64,000 nucleotides of DNA from JAZDLX01 sp964538455 (GTDB lineage: Bacteria; Electryoneota; Electryoneia; Electryoneales; Electryoneaceae), in contig CAZIDZ010000011.1 in the NCBI GenBank assembly GCA_964538455.1, positions 1-64,000 of the forward strand. Reading direction: 5' to 3'. A model generated the notes under the pieces. The model was not told the DNA's origin. It saw only the letters and a program-made list of their open reading frames with translations, and searched no databases. The translations under genes were made by a program, and so were the position numbers. Every line of letters starts with the position of its first letter. Position 1 is the stretch's first letter. This document shows, in pieces, positions 32,927 to 41,888 of the stretch.

Positions 32927-35404
32927 TCATTCAGCAAGTTCCACGATCGTCACCCCGTCGCCGCCCTCTTTCGGTTCGCCGATACGGTGGGAGCGGACGA
33001 GGGGATTGCGGTCGAGCACCTCGACGACCATCGCGCGGAGAGCGCCTGTGCCCTTGCCATGGACGATTCGCGCCCACCCGAGCCCCGACAGCGCCAGATC
33101 CTCCAGGTATTTTTCCAGCGCCGCCTCGGCCTGCTCGACGCGCATGCCGATCAGCATCAATTCCGTCTTCATCGGCGCTGCGTCATCGTCCCCGGAGAGC
33201 TGCAGGTTGACCTTTCCGGACGCCGCTTGTGCCGGACGGATTCTAGTCAAATCAGCCAGGGGCAACCAGACCTTGACCGCTCCCGCAGCGACCTGGGCCT
33301 TTTGGCCCTGGATCGCCAGCACCTCACCGGTGACGCCGGATTCGAGCCGAATCGCGTCCCCAACTTCGATGCTACCGGGTAGCTCTTCCTGCGGTTCCTC
33401 ACGCTTGGCGGCTTTGCTGCCTCTCTCGCCCTTCGCCGCATCGCGCTGCGGATGGCGCTTTTTAATCTTTAGTGACTCCTCGCGCCCCTGTTCCGCACGC
33501 TGTTTCACCCGATCCACCTGGGCGCGAGCCTGCAGAATTGCATCACGGCTCGCCTGGGACTCACGGATTTCCTTGACCGCCCGCTCGATCGCACGATTGG
33601 CGTCCGAGAGCAGCCGGCTCGCTTCATCCGCCGCCTGCTCGAGTTTTTCCGCCCGGTGGCTCTCCAGGTCAGCGAGCCGCTCCTGCAACCGGCTTTCAAG
33701 CCCTGCGGCCTGAGAGCGAAGCCGTTCGAGCTCGCGTTCGCGGTTGTGGACGGTGTTCAGCCTTCCCGTAAGCTCCTCGATCAGGTCTTCGAGCCGCATG
33801 CGCTCCTCGCCGAGCAGCTCGCGGGCGCGGCCGACAACCGATTGCGGCAAGCCAACGCGTTCGGCGATCTCCAGCGCGTAGGAACTCCCCGGGACGTCCG
33901 GCACGAAACGGTAGGTTGGCGTCAGGTGTTTCCGGTCGAACTGCATCGAACCGTTACGCACCCCCTGCGTCCGGTGCGCAAAGGTTTTCAGCTGGCCCAT
34001 GTGAGTCGTGACCACGGTCCACCAGCCGCGCGAGATCGCTTCTTCGAGAAACGATGCGGCCAACGCCGAACCCTCGGTGGGATCCGTCCCCGAGGCGATT
34101 TCATCAACCAGGACCAACTTGACGGCCGCGGGGTTCGCCGTGACGTCACGCAATCGCTCGAGATGGCTCGAAAAGCTGGAGAGGTCCGACTCCAGGGACT
34201 GCTCGTCACCGATTACCACATGCCACCGGTCAATGGGAGGCACGGCGGTCCCGTCCCCGGCAGGTGGCCAGATCGCAGAGTGAATCAGGGCTGTGACAAG
34301 GCCGATGGTCTTCAGCGCCACGGTTTTCCCTCCGGCATTGGGGCCGGTGATCACCAGCACCATGCCGGATTCCCCGCCGAGTTCCAGGTCGAGCGGGACA
34401 GTGTTGTCCAACCCTTTGCGCAGCATCAACAGCGGATGGCGGGCCTGCACGAAACGGAGCGTGCCCCGCTCGACCCGCGGACGCATCCCCCCTACCTGCT
34501 CGGCGAAAATCGCCCGTGCCTGAAGCGAATCGAGAATCCCAACAGTCTCCACCGCCGCGGACAACGGATCGAGATGGTCGCGGACGACATCGGTCACCTC
34601 GATCAAAATTCGGCGGATTTCTTCGAACTCCTCCTGTTCCAGCCGGCGGCGCTCGTTGTCCAGTTCAACCAGTTCTTCGGGCTCAATGAATAGAGTCCCA
34701 CCGGTCTGCGAGCGTCCGTGCAGGATACCACGCACCTTGTTTTTCGACGAGGGCCGGACGGCGAGCACATAGCGCTCCTCGCGCAGCGTGTAGCCTGTTT
34801 CCGTCAGCGACCCGGACGACGTCAGCTTCTTGACCAGAGCGTCGAGGCGGGAACGGATCTTCTGGTCCATGGCGCCCAGCTCACGCCGAATCCGTCTCAG
34901 TTCCTGGCTGGCCCGGTCCGAGACCTGCGCCGTGTTCGCGTCGATTGCCTTCCCGATGGCTTTTTCGAGTTCTGGCATCTCCACCAGCGAAGCGGCGTAG
35001 GTCTGCAGGGAGGAGAGCTCATCCTTGCGTTGCTGAAGCGTTTTACGCAACCGGCGAGCGGCTTGGGCCAACGAAGAGATGTGGAGCAGAACCTGGGGCT
35101 CGAGAAACGTGCCGGGGGTTCGAGCCACAACCAGCGCATCGCCCAGCTCGTGGACCCCGGCAAAGGAAAGCGGTTCCCCACGCTGCACGGCTCCCGTAAG
35201 CGCTTCTATCCGGTCAAATTCCGCTTCCAGCTCCGATGTGGAAAAACCGGGACGGAGAGCGTTCACCCGCTCTTTCCCATAGCCCGTGGCGGCGTGAGAG
35301 GATACCGCCTCCAGCACCGAAGCAAAATCCAAAGCTTCAAGCGCGGAATGATTTTCGTTGTAGGACGCGGCGGAATCGTTGTATTCAGCTTGAACGGGAT
35401 GCAT
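32927..35404 (-). CDS. mutS2: MutS2 family protein
   Basis: An 825-residue MutS2, a MutS-like ATPase linked to suppressing recombination or splitting collided ribosomes. It has a clamp/lever core, Walker A GPNAGGKTVALKTIGL near residue 350, Walker B LVLVDEIASGTDP, a long charged coiled coil (about 490-640) and a C-terminal Smr domain. The Smr motif normally LDLRG reads ELMLIGMRV, losing the Asp and the basic residue, while HGKGTGALR is kept. ATG 35404 is used; the frame stays open to 35539, but the extra 45 residues do not match the family. A separate intact Smr protein lies at 13878. Confidence 0.93.
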   Translation of the reverse strand: MHPVQAEYNDSAASYNENHSALEALDFASVLEAVSSHAATGYGKERVNALRPGFSTSELEAEFDRIEALTGAVQRGEPLSFAGVHELGDALVVARTPGTFLEPQVLLHISSLAQAARRLRKTLQQRKDELSSLQTYAASLVEMPELEKAIGKAIDANTAQVSDRASQELRRIRRELGAMDQKIRSRLDALVKKLTSSGSLTETGYTLREERYVLAVRPSSKNKVRGILHGRSQTGGTLFIEPEELVELDNERRRLEQEEFEEIRRILIEVTDVVRDHLDPLSAAVETVGILDSLQARAIFAEQVGGMRPRVERGTLRFVQARHPLLMLRKGLDNTVPLDLELGGESGMVLVITGPNAGGKTVALKTIGLVTALIHSAIWPPAGDGTAVPPIDRWHVVIGDEQSLESDLSSFSSHLERLRDVTANPAAVKLVLVDEIASGTDPTEGSALAASFLEEAISRGWWTVVTTHMGQLKTFAHRTQGVRNGSMQFDRKHLTPTYRFVPDVPGSSYALEIAERVGLPQSVVGRARELLGEERMRLEDLIEELTGRLNTVHNRERELERLRSQAAGLESRLQERLADLESHRAEKLEQAADEASRLLSDANRAIERAVKEIRESQASRDAILQARAQVDRVKQRAEQGREESLKIKKRHPQRDAAKGERGSKAAKREEPQEELPGSIEVGDAIRLESGVTGEVLAIQGQKAQVAAGAVKVWLPLADLTRIRPAQAASGKVNLQLSGDDDAAPMKTELMLIGMRVEQAEAALEKYLEDLALSGLGWARIVHGKGTGALRAMVVEVLDRNPLVRSHRIGEPKEGGDGVTIVELAE

Positions 35405-35577
35405 AACGGTCTCAAGATACGGTACGATCCTCCCGTCCAACAGGCTTCCCTGCCGGAGGCGATGACCGGAGTCGATCGTATCCCCTTGGGGAGTTGGGTA
35501 TCCAAGAGTGCGGGGAGTTTCGATTATATTGGCGAACATTCACGTTCAATCCATCAGCTTTGACCGGAGTCGGTGCC

Positions 35578-36336
35578 ATGGGTGGAAACCGGTTGGTCCC
35601 ACTACTCGCTTTTCTGCTGCTGTTTTCGACGGCAGCCGCCCGGGCCGGGTCCTATGACCGCTACAGCCGGAAACCGGAACCGTTCCGCATCGACGGCACA
35701 ACCCATATCGGCTTTCGCGGAGGGCTCGGGTCCTCGTCTTTCACAGGGGATGACGTCGGCACCGACACCGATCCCGACAAGTACAGGAATGCCGGGGTTT
35801 TCCTCACCTACTGGCTGACGCCGACGGTAGCGCTCGAAACCGAATTGTATTACGCCGAATCCCGCGGCGTGCAGACGGTCTTTGACTATGCGATAGACCC
35901 CACTGTCCCCGGAGGTTCGGTATCCTACTACGATGACATCCTGTGGAAACTCTCCCACGTGGAAATTCCCGTGCTGTTCCGCTGGTCCTCGTCCGACAAA
36001 GCCCGCAATCCTGACGGTACGCCAAGGGCGTCCGTGTTCGACCCGTACTATGAGGTCGGATTGGCCGTCAGCTACAACATCGCAGAATCGCACAGCGACC
36101 ACATTCGCGCATCCGCGCCCAGCGCCAGTGTTAAGCCTACGATCGACTACCTGAATTGGGGTGCGGCCTCCCTTTCGTTGATGGTCGGTTCGGGCGCGAA
36201 TTTGAGAGTGGGACCGGGATTCATTACCATGCAGGCACGTTTTCGCGCCGGAGTCGCCAATCTCGGCGGAAATGCGGACAAGGCGCAGAGCACCGTGATC
36301 GCCCTGCTGTTCGGGTACGGCTGGCGCATCCGCTGA
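35578..36336 (+). CDS. outer-membrane beta-barrel protein (PorT/OmpX-like)
   Basis: A 252-residue exported protein. The signal peptide (LVPLLAFLLLFSTAAARAGS) is followed by alternating hydrophobic beta strands: THIGFRGGLGSSSF, VFLTYWLTPTVALETELYYAE, VEIPVLFRW and ALLFGYGWRI at the C-terminus. This is the pattern of an eight-stranded outer-membrane barrel of the OMP_b-brl type. No catalytic motif is seen. The start at 35578 follows CCGGAG. The next gene, a small membrane protein, starts 18 bp later, so they are probably co-transcribed. Confidence 0.8.
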   Translation: MGGNRLVPLLAFLLLFSTAAARAGSYDRYSRKPEPFRIDGTTHIGFRGGLGSSSFTGDDVGTDTDPDKYRNAGVFLTYWLTPTVALETELYYAESRGVQTVFDYAIDPTVPGGSVSYYDDILWKLSHVEIPVLFRWSSSDKARNPDGTPRASVFDPYYEVGLAVSYNIAESHSDHIRASAPSASVKPTIDYLNWGAASLSLMVGSGANLRVGPGFITMQARFRAGVANLGGNADKAQSTVIALLFGYGWRIR

Positions 36337-36354
36337 CGAATCCCGGGAAGCTCG

Positions 36355-36699
36355 ATGAGCGAATTGGCTGTAAAGATCCTCAGACTCGGCCTCGCAGCGG
36401 CCAACGGACTGCTTTTTGCCTTCGGGGTCTGGTGGGCCGTGGAGATCACGATTCTCCGGGTCCGGCGCTGGCGGCTTCAACTCAGCAGACTGTTGCGGTT
36501 ACAGGAGCTCTCGAGCGAGGACGGTGAAACGGACGCTCAGCGAGAGCGTGAAATTACCGAGCTACGCCAGCGTATCAAACAGCACCGAACCGATCCACGA
36601 ACCATGTTTCAACTCGGTTTCAGCATCCTGATAATCTGTGTTGCGTTGATCGCGCTGGTCGGCCTGATCGCGCCACCCTGGGCGGCACTGATTCGCTGA
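36355..36699 (+). CDS. small two-helix membrane protein
   Basis: A 114-residue protein with a hydrophobic segment at each end (about 12-32 and 87-110). A highly charged coiled-coil-like middle lies between them (RLQELSSEDGETDAQREREITELRQRIKQHR). The family is not recognised. It sits between an outer-membrane barrel (18 bp upstream) and a CoA-binding protein (15 bp downstream). Confidence 0.75.
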   Translation: MSELAVKILRLGLAAANGLLFAFGVWWAVEITILRVRRWRLQLSRLLRLQELSSEDGETDAQREREITELRQRIKQHRTDPRTMFQLGFSILIICVALIALVGLIAPPWAALIR

Positions 36700-36714
36700 A
36701 CGAAGGAGACACCG

Positions 36715-37128
36715 ATGAGAGAGATAAACGATCCCGCCACCATCGAAGAGGCGCTGTCCACACAGGCGCCCATCGCCGTTGTCGGCCTTTCACCGAAACC
36801 GCACCGCGACAGTTTCAAGATCGCAGAATACCTGATTCGCAACGGATACCGGGTGCTCGGAGTGCATCCGGGCGGAGAGGATGTACTTGGAACGCGGGTA
36901 GTCACCAGCCTGAGCGAGCTGAAGGAGGATGGCATCGAGGTAGTGGATGTATTCCTCAATCCCGACCGGCTGATGCCGGTGGTGGACGAGGCCATCGAGA
37001 TCGGCACTAAAATCCTTTGGCTGCAACTCGGGGTAATCAACGAGCAGGCCGCCGAGAAGGCTCGTCAGGCCGGTCTGCACGTCGTCATGGATCACTGCAT
37101 CAAGGTCGAACACGGGGCACGCAGCTGA
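36715..37128 (+). CDS. CoA-binding protein, YccU family
   Basis: A 137-residue protein with the succinyl-CoA-ligase-like CoA-binding Rossmann fold: IAVVGLSPKPHRDSFKIAEYL, NGYRVLGVHPGG, ..VVDVFLNPDRLMPVVDEAI and KILWLQLGVINEQAAEKAR. Such small proteins bind CoA or a similar nucleotide, but their role is not settled. GAAGGAG precedes the ATG at 36715. It ends a short plus-strand operon with the barrel and the small membrane protein. Confidence 0.92.
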   Translation: MREINDPATIEEALSTQAPIAVVGLSPKPHRDSFKIAEYLIRNGYRVLGVHPGGEDVLGTRVVTSLSELKEDGIEVVDVFLNPDRLMPVVDEAIEIGTKILWLQLGVINEQAAEKARQAGLHVVMDHCIKVEHGARS

Positions 37129-37222
37129 AGTTCCACTCCCCCCGGCGACTCAACTCATTTTCACCCTCCACCGCTTCGCGACGTAGGACAGTACTCCTTG
37201 GCAATTCGCGATGCGGCCGCAC

Positions 37223-37309
37223 TTAGTCGTCGGCATGCCCGCGGGCTATCTGGATCACAATAACGCCAAAAGACAGAGTCATGAAGAGGGTCGAGAAGCC
37301 TTCGAACAT
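37223..37309 (-). CDS. possible 28-residue hydrophobic peptide downstream of oadB
   Basis: The reading frame continues in phase after the oadB stop with no further stop for 47 codons. It contains an ATG at 37309 and ends in TAA at 37225-37223. The peptide MFEGFSTLFMTLSFGVIVIQ-IARGHADD looks like one transmembrane helix with a charged end. No strong Shine-Dalgarno site is seen. It may be a small subunit, the worn end of a longer ancestral gene, or chance. Confidence 0.3.
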   Translation of the reverse strand: MFEGFSTLFMTLSFGVIVIQIARGHADD

Positions 37310-37366
37310 CAGGCGGCCCAGAGGGCGGCCAGCTCCAATCCACCAGATTTTATGGGATAGACGCAG

Positions 37367-38512
37367 TCAGCGTCCGAGGAAATAGGCCAGTAGCACTCCT
37401 GCAGCGGTCGCCGACCCGATCACTCCGGCGACATTGGGTCCCATCGCGTGCATCAGCAGATAGTTGTCCGGGTCGTAGAGACGGCCGATCTGCTGCGAGA
37501 CCCGCGCGCTGTCGGGCACCGCGGAGACACCCGCCGAACCGATCAGCGGATTGACCTTATCCCCCTCCTTGAGGAACAGATTCATGAACTTGGCGAACAA
37601 AATCCCGCCCGCGGTGGCAATCCCGAAGCTGATTGCGCCGAGAACGAAGATGAAAATAGATTGCTTGGTTAGGAAATACTGCGCCTGTGTGGACGCGCCG
37701 ACGGTCAGTCCGAGCAGAATAGTAACGATGTCGATCATCGACGTACCGGCGGTTCTCGCCAGACGTTCCGTGACGCCGCTCTCCTTCAGCAGATTGCCGA
37801 AAAAAAGCATTCCCAGCAGTGGCAAGGCGCCGGGAGCGATAAAAGTGGTGACAAGCAGACTGACCAGCGGAAACAGAATTTTTTCGGCTTTCGGGACGCT
37901 GCGCGACGGTTTCATCCGTATCCGGCGCTCCTTGCCGGTGGTCAGCAGCCTCATGATCGGAGGCTGAATCACCGGGACCAGCGCCATGTAGGAGTACGCC
38001 GCGATGGCGATTGCGCCCATCAGGTGAGGGGCGAGTTTGCTCGAGATGAAGATGGCAGTCGGGCCGTCCGCGCCGCCGATGATCCCGATCGCGGCCGCTT
38101 CTTGAGGGCTGAAACCGAGCGCCAGCGCACCGAGCAGCGTGGCGAAAATGCCCACCTGCGCCGCCGCTCCGAGCAGCACCAGTCTCGGATTGGAGAGCAG
38201 CGCGGAAAAGTCGGTCATCGCACCGATGCCGAGGAAAATCAACGGCGGGTAAATTCCCTGCGAAACCCCGTAGTAGAGATAGTGGAGCACGCTGCCTGAC
38301 TCGTAGATCCCAATCTTCATATTAGCGTCAGCAGGAAATGGAATATTTCCGATGATGATGCCGAATCCGATCGGCACGAGCAGTAGCGGTTCGTAATCCT
38401 TCTTGATTGCGAGGAACAGGAAGAAGGCGCCAACCGCAATCATGAGCACATTTTTCCACAGCTCGGGCTGCACGAATCCGGTGTAGCTGAGGAAGTGTTC
38501 AAACAGTTCCAT
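37367..38512 (-). CDS. oadB: sodium-ion-translocating decarboxylase beta subunit (OadB/MmdB/GcdB)
   Basis: Integral membrane subunit that decarboxylates carboxybiotin and pumps Na+ outward. The 381 residues form about eleven membrane segments. The Na+-site signature AAAIGIIGGADGPTAIFISS, with the essential Asp, is intact, as are MTDFSALLSNPRLVLLGAAAQ and a C-terminal HAMGPNVAGVIGSATAAG. It is the last main gene of a minus-strand operon with a biotin carrier, OadG and a carboxyltransferase. The carboxyltransferase resembles propionyl/methylmalonyl-CoA types, so the pump is most likely a methylmalonyl-CoA decarboxylase. Confidence 0.96.
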   Translation of the reverse strand: MELFEHFLSYTGFVQPELWKNVLMIAVGAFFLFLAIKKDYEPLLLVPIGFGIIIGNIPFPADANMKIGIYESGSVLHYLYYGVSQGIYPPLIFLGIGAMTDFSALLSNPRLVLLGAAAQVGIFATLLGALALGFSPQEAAAIGIIGGADGPTAIFISSKLAPHLMGAIAIAAYSYMALVPVIQPPIMRLLTTGKERRIRMKPSRSVPKAEKILFPLVSLLVTTFIAPGALPLLGMLFFGNLLKESGVTERLARTAGTSMIDIVTILLGLTVGASTQAQYFLTKQSIFIFVLGAISFGIATAGGILFAKFMNLFLKEGDKVNPLIGSAGVSAVPDSARVSQQIGRLYDPDNYLLMHAMGPNVAGVIGSATAAGVLLAYFLGR

Positions 38513-38527
38513 GCTCCGCGCTCCCCC

Positions 38528-38971
38528 TTAGCTCGCGCTGATCGTGATTATTTCCTGACCCTCGAGCACCGACTGTCCCTCGGTGACCGAAATGGCGCTC
38601 ACCATGCCGCTCGTCGTCGCGGCGATGTTGTTCTGCATTTTCATCGCCTCCATGATGCACACGGTATCTCCCGACTTGACCGTGTCGCCGGCCTTAACCG
38701 TCACCTTCAGAATCAGGCCCGGCAACGGCGCCTTGACGACTCCCGCTCCCTTCGCCTCTCCGGGCGCGGCGGTTTTGCGGGTGTCCTCCCCGGGGATCAC
38801 GCTGGGCCGGACGATTTTGGCCGTCGCCTTCGCCATCGATTTGCTGATGCGCGGCTGCAGATACGCCTTGTACTCCTGGCCGTTCACGCTGATTACGACC
38901 TCGTCCTCCTCACGGCGGACAACCTTCGTCTCGAATTCATGACCGTAAATCTTGAACTTGTAGGTATTCAT
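38528..38971 (-). CDS. biotin carrier protein of a decarboxylase
   Basis: A 147-residue protein. A short beta-rich N-terminal part (NTYKFKIYGHEFETKVVRRE) and a linker precede a C-terminal biotinyl domain with CIMEAMKMQNNIAA as the acceptor-lysine motif. This layout matches the biotin subunit (MmdC/GcdC type) of Na+-pumping decarboxylases. It carries the carboxyl group from the carboxyltransferase to OadB, whose gene lies 15 bp downstream. OadG is 97 bp upstream on the same strand. Confidence 0.93.
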   Translation of the reverse strand: MNTYKFKIYGHEFETKVVRREEDEVVISVNGQEYKAYLQPRISKSMAKATAKIVRPSVIPGEDTRKTAAPGEAKGAGVVKAPLPGLILKVTVKAGDTVKSGDTVCIMEAMKMQNNIAATTSGMVSAISVTEGQSVLEGQEIITISAS

Positions 38972-39068
38972 GGCGTCCTCTCGAAAAAGAGGCCTCTCGT
39001 ACGCCTCCGCGGAAGAACGGACAGCCGCCCGTCGCTTTCAGGCGTGCGCCCGGACTTCCGTGCAGCCA

Positions 39069-39494
39069 TCAGACTTCCTTTCCCCGCTCGGGATCGGGCC
39101 GGCGAAACACCCCCGTCCGCCCACTCGTCATTTTCACAGGCCAGAACCGCTCGATCCTGCTCTGCCACCAGTTGCTGTAAGGCCTTGGGATCGCGTGAAG
39201 CGTCAGCACCAGCGATTCCTCGTCGTGAGCAGACTCCTCTTCGAAGATGAGGGTCAACGCGATCGCGGCAACGACGACCCCCGGGATGTCCTGCGACCCG
39301 TCCGGTCCGACAATCGCGAGCGGGTCGCCCCCCTCGGCTCTGCGCCGCTGGATCCGCCTGTGCAGCACACTCTGGTACCGCTTCAATCCTTTCATCACGT
39401 ACATCAGGAGCACCAGCGAAACGAACACGACGGACATGCCGACAATCATCAGCATGATCCCGTGTCCTTCCGCTATGCCATTCCAACCAGCCAT
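39069..39494 (-). CDS. oadG: OadG-family decarboxylase gamma/delta subunit
   Basis: A 141-residue protein with a single N-terminal membrane helix (HGIMLMIVGMSVVFVSLVLLMYVMKGL, an OadG signature). It is followed by a soluble tail that usually anchors the carboxyltransferase to the membrane subunit. The tail is longer and more charged than in many relatives (WWQSRIERFW.. near the end). It lies between an esterase gene and the biotin carrier gene in the decarboxylase operon. Confidence 0.88.
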   Translation of the reverse strand: MAGWNGIAEGHGIMLMIVGMSVVFVSLVLLMYVMKGLKRYQSVLHRRIQRRRAEGGDPLAIVGPDGSQDIPGVVVAAIALTLIFEEESAHDEESLVLTLHAIPRPYSNWWQSRIERFWPVKMTSGRTGVFRRPDPERGKEV

Positions 39495-39564
39495 GTATCA
39501 CTCCAAGAACGACTTCGTCAATCTTCATCCTCGAAAGGGATCCGATCACCCCTTCCCCACACAA

Positions 39565-40425
39565 CTACAAATAACCCAGCGATTTCAAAAACTGTTCCGC
39601 TTTTTGCCAGGCGTCCGCCGCGACTTTCGGGTCCGGATTCGGCATATCCTGGTCCGATTCACCTTCAGGCGTGAAAAGGTGCCCCACATGGTCATAAAGA
39701 ACCAGGTCACACCGATTGCCGGCCTTGTGCATCTCGTTGCAGAATTTTTCCGCACCAGCGGCGGGAGTAACCGTATCGGTCTTCCCCTGCAAGATCAGCG
39801 TGGGCGGCATGCCCGACCTGACCTGATCCACCGGGGAGTAGTCCGAGGCGTTGTTGTCAGGGCCGAGTAATTTCACAAACCATCCATCCCTCGTCAGATT
39901 GACCGCTGGCGAAATCAAAACCAACGCGTTTGGAACGCAACTGGTTTCACTGCCAACCGAATCTTCCGGCAGTTCAGCGATCATCGACGCCAGATGACCA
40001 CCCGCCGAAGATCCCCGGACAACAATCCGATCAGGATCGATTTTCAACTCGCCCGAATGTTCACGAACCCAACGAACAGCCGAACGTGCATCATCGATTG
40101 CATCAATGGGGGTTACTGCAACCTGGTCGGACAGACGATATCCAGCAGTAATCCCGACCAGCCCCATTTCCGCATACTTCTGTGCGACACCCAGCCCCCA
40201 CTCCGCGGTGCCCATGTACCAACCGCCACCGTGGAAGTAGACCACGGCACCGCGTGAAGTCGCACGCAACGAATCCGCTGGCTGGATCACACCCAGCCGC
40301 TGTTCCGGATGTGAACCGAAACTGTACCACTTCACGTCTTGTTTGTCTGATTGTCCCAGCACATTCATGGGATTCACGAGAAGCAGTGTGGAAACGAACA
40401 GTATGTGAATCGCACGGTGTACCAT
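39565..40425 (-). CDS. secreted alpha/beta-hydrolase (esterase/lipase type)
   Basis: A 286-residue exported enzyme. The signal peptide ends near VLGQ. The oxyanion-hole motif VYFHGGGWYMG and the nucleophile elbow VVRGSSAGGHLAS (G-x-S-x-G) place it in the hormone-sensitive-lipase/BD-FAE-like group. The later PPTLILQGKTDTVTP and DHVGHLF supply the likely Asp and His of the triad, all present. It would hydrolyse a carboxylic ester outside the cytoplasm. It interrupts the otherwise standard order carboxyltransferase, oadG, biotin carrier, oadB; its spacing (about 50 and 70 bp) is compatible with the same transcript. Confidence 0.9.
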   Translation of the reverse strand: MVHRAIHILFVSTLLLVNPMNVLGQSDKQDVKWYSFGSHPEQRLGVIQPADSLRATSRGAVVYFHGGGWYMGTAEWGLGVAQKYAEMGLVGITAGYRLSDQVAVTPIDAIDDARSAVRWVREHSGELKIDPDRIVVRGSSAGGHLASMIAELPEDSVGSETSCVPNALVLISPAVNLTRDGWFVKLLGPDNNASDYSPVDQVRSGMPPTLILQGKTDTVTPAAGAEKFCNEMHKAGNRCDLVLYDHVGHLFTPEGESDQDMPNPDPKVAADAWQKAEQFLKSLGYL

Positions 40426-40474
40426 CGAATCCCCCTATTGATTCATTGATGATAAATGACCCTTTGAACTTTTT

Positions 40475-41788
40475 TTAAAGCGGCACGAGGCCAATCTTCT
40501 TTGGTGGATTCTGATCGCGCTTCCCGGCCAGCGACTCGAGACCCCGTATGATCCGGAAGCGAGTATTGCGCGGTTCGATCACATCATCGATGAAGCCTGC
40601 TTTTGCCGCGTTGTAGGGATTCGCGAATTTATCCCGGTAATCTTTCTCTTTTTCTGCGAGAAATTTCGCCTTCTCCTCGCCCTCCAGTTTCGCTATTTCC
40701 TTGCCGAAGAGTACTTCCACCGCACCTTGAGGTCCCATCACCGCAATTTCCGCCATCGGCCATGCGTAATTCAGGTCGCCGCGCAGGTGCTTGCTGCTCA
40801 TCACGTCATAGGCTCCGCCGTAGGCTTTGCGGGTGATCACGGTGATCTTCGGTACCGTGCATTCGGCGAAGGCGTACAACAGTTTTGCGCCGTTGAGGAT
40901 GATTCCCTCGTACTCCTGCGCAGTACCCGGCATGAATCCGGGAACATCCACGAAGGTGACCACCGGGATATTGAAAGCGTTGCAGAAACGGACAAAGGCT
41001 GCACCTTTGCGTGATGCTTTGTTGTCGAGCACACCGGCGAGCGCGCTGGGCTGGTTTGCGACGATCCCCACTGCGCGTCCGTTAAATCGGCCGAACCCGG
41101 TGATCAGGTTACGCGCCCAACCACGACGCACCTCGAGGAAATCGCCGTCATCAACCACTCCCTCGATAACCTGTGTCATGTCGTAAGGCAGGTTCGGATC
41201 CTCGGGGATGATGTAATTCAGTTCGTCCTCGAGACGGTCGACGGGATCGCTGGTCGCGACAATCGGCGTCTCTTCCATGTTGTTCTGCGGCAGGAAGGTC
41301 AACAGCTTGCGGATCAGCTCGAAGATCTCATCCTCGGAATCCCCGACGAAATGGGCAACACCGCTTTTGGTTGCGTGTACATCCGGTCCGCCGAGATCCT
41401 CCGGGGTGACATCCTCATGGGTAACCGTTTTTACCACTTTCGGACCGGTGACGAACATGTAGGAGATATCGCGGGCCATCAGCGTGAAATCGGTGAGCGC
41501 AGGGCTGTACACGGCTCCGCCAGCGCAGGGTCCGAGGATCGCACTGATCTGCGGGATCACCCCCGAGGCCATCACGTTCTTCAGGAAGATATCGGCGTAA
41601 CCGGCGAGCGACATCACCCCTTCCTGGATGCGGGCGCCGCCGCTGTCGTTGAGGCCGATCACCGGCACTCCCACCTTGGTCGCGAACTCCATGATCTTGA
41701 CGATCTTCTTCGCGAACATCTCGCCAAGGCTGCCGCCGAGAACCGTGAAATCCTGGCTGAACACCATCACCTGGCGGCCGTTGATCGT
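40475..41788 (-). CDS. acyl-CoA carboxyltransferase (MmdA/PccB type), 5' end lost in a gap
   Basis: The 438 codons present cover most of a biotin-dependent carboxyltransferase: TINGRQVMVFSQDFTVLGGS, LNDSGGARIQEGV, SAILGPCAGGAVYSPALTDF and DVPGFMPGTAQEYEGII. These are propionyl/methylmalonyl-CoA carboxyltransferase motifs. About 80-90 N-terminal residues, including the start, should lie in the 100-N gap at 41789. The base sequence right of the gap does not encode them, so the gap must hide more than it shows. With OadG, a biotin carrier and OadB downstream it is most likely the alpha subunit of a Na+-pumping methylmalonyl-CoA decarboxylase. Confidence 0.93.
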   Translation of the reverse strand, partial: TINGRQVMVFSQDFTVLGGSLGEMFAKKIVKIMEFATKVGVPVIGLNDSGGARIQEGVMSLAGYADIFLKNVMASGVIPQISAILGPCAGGAVYSPALTDFTLMARDISYMFVTGPKVVKTVTHEDVTPEDLGGPDVHATKSGVAHFVGDSEDEIFELIRKLLTFLPQNNMEETPIVATSDPVDRLEDELNYIIPEDPNLPYDMTQVIEGVVDDGDFLEVRRGWARNLITGFGRFNGRAVGIVANQPSALAGVLDNKASRKGAAFVRFCNAFNIPVVTFVDVPGFMPGTAQEYEGIILNGAKLLYAFAECTVPKITVITRKAYGGAYDVMSSKHLRGDLNYAWPMAEIAVMGPQGAVEVLFGKEIAKLEGEEKAKFLAEKEKDYRDKFANPYNAAKAGFIDDVIEPRNTRFRIIRGLESLAGKRDQNPPKKIGLVPL

Positions 41789-41888
41789 NNNNNNNNNNNN
41801 NNNNNNNNNNNNNNNNNNNNNNNNNNNNNNNNNNNNNNNNNNNNNNNNNNNNNNNNNNNNNNNNNNNNNNNNNNNNNNNNNNNNNNNN
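41789..41888. other. assembly gap (100 N), no flank duplication
   Basis: Unlike the other two gaps, its flanks share no repeat. It truncates the carboxyltransferase gene, so real sequence of unknown length (at least about 250 bp by homology) is missing. Confidence 0.85.

Noticed and set aside
33656..34693. A 345-codon open frame opposite mutS2
   Set aside because: Antisense shadow; the minus-strand Walker motifs define the real gene.
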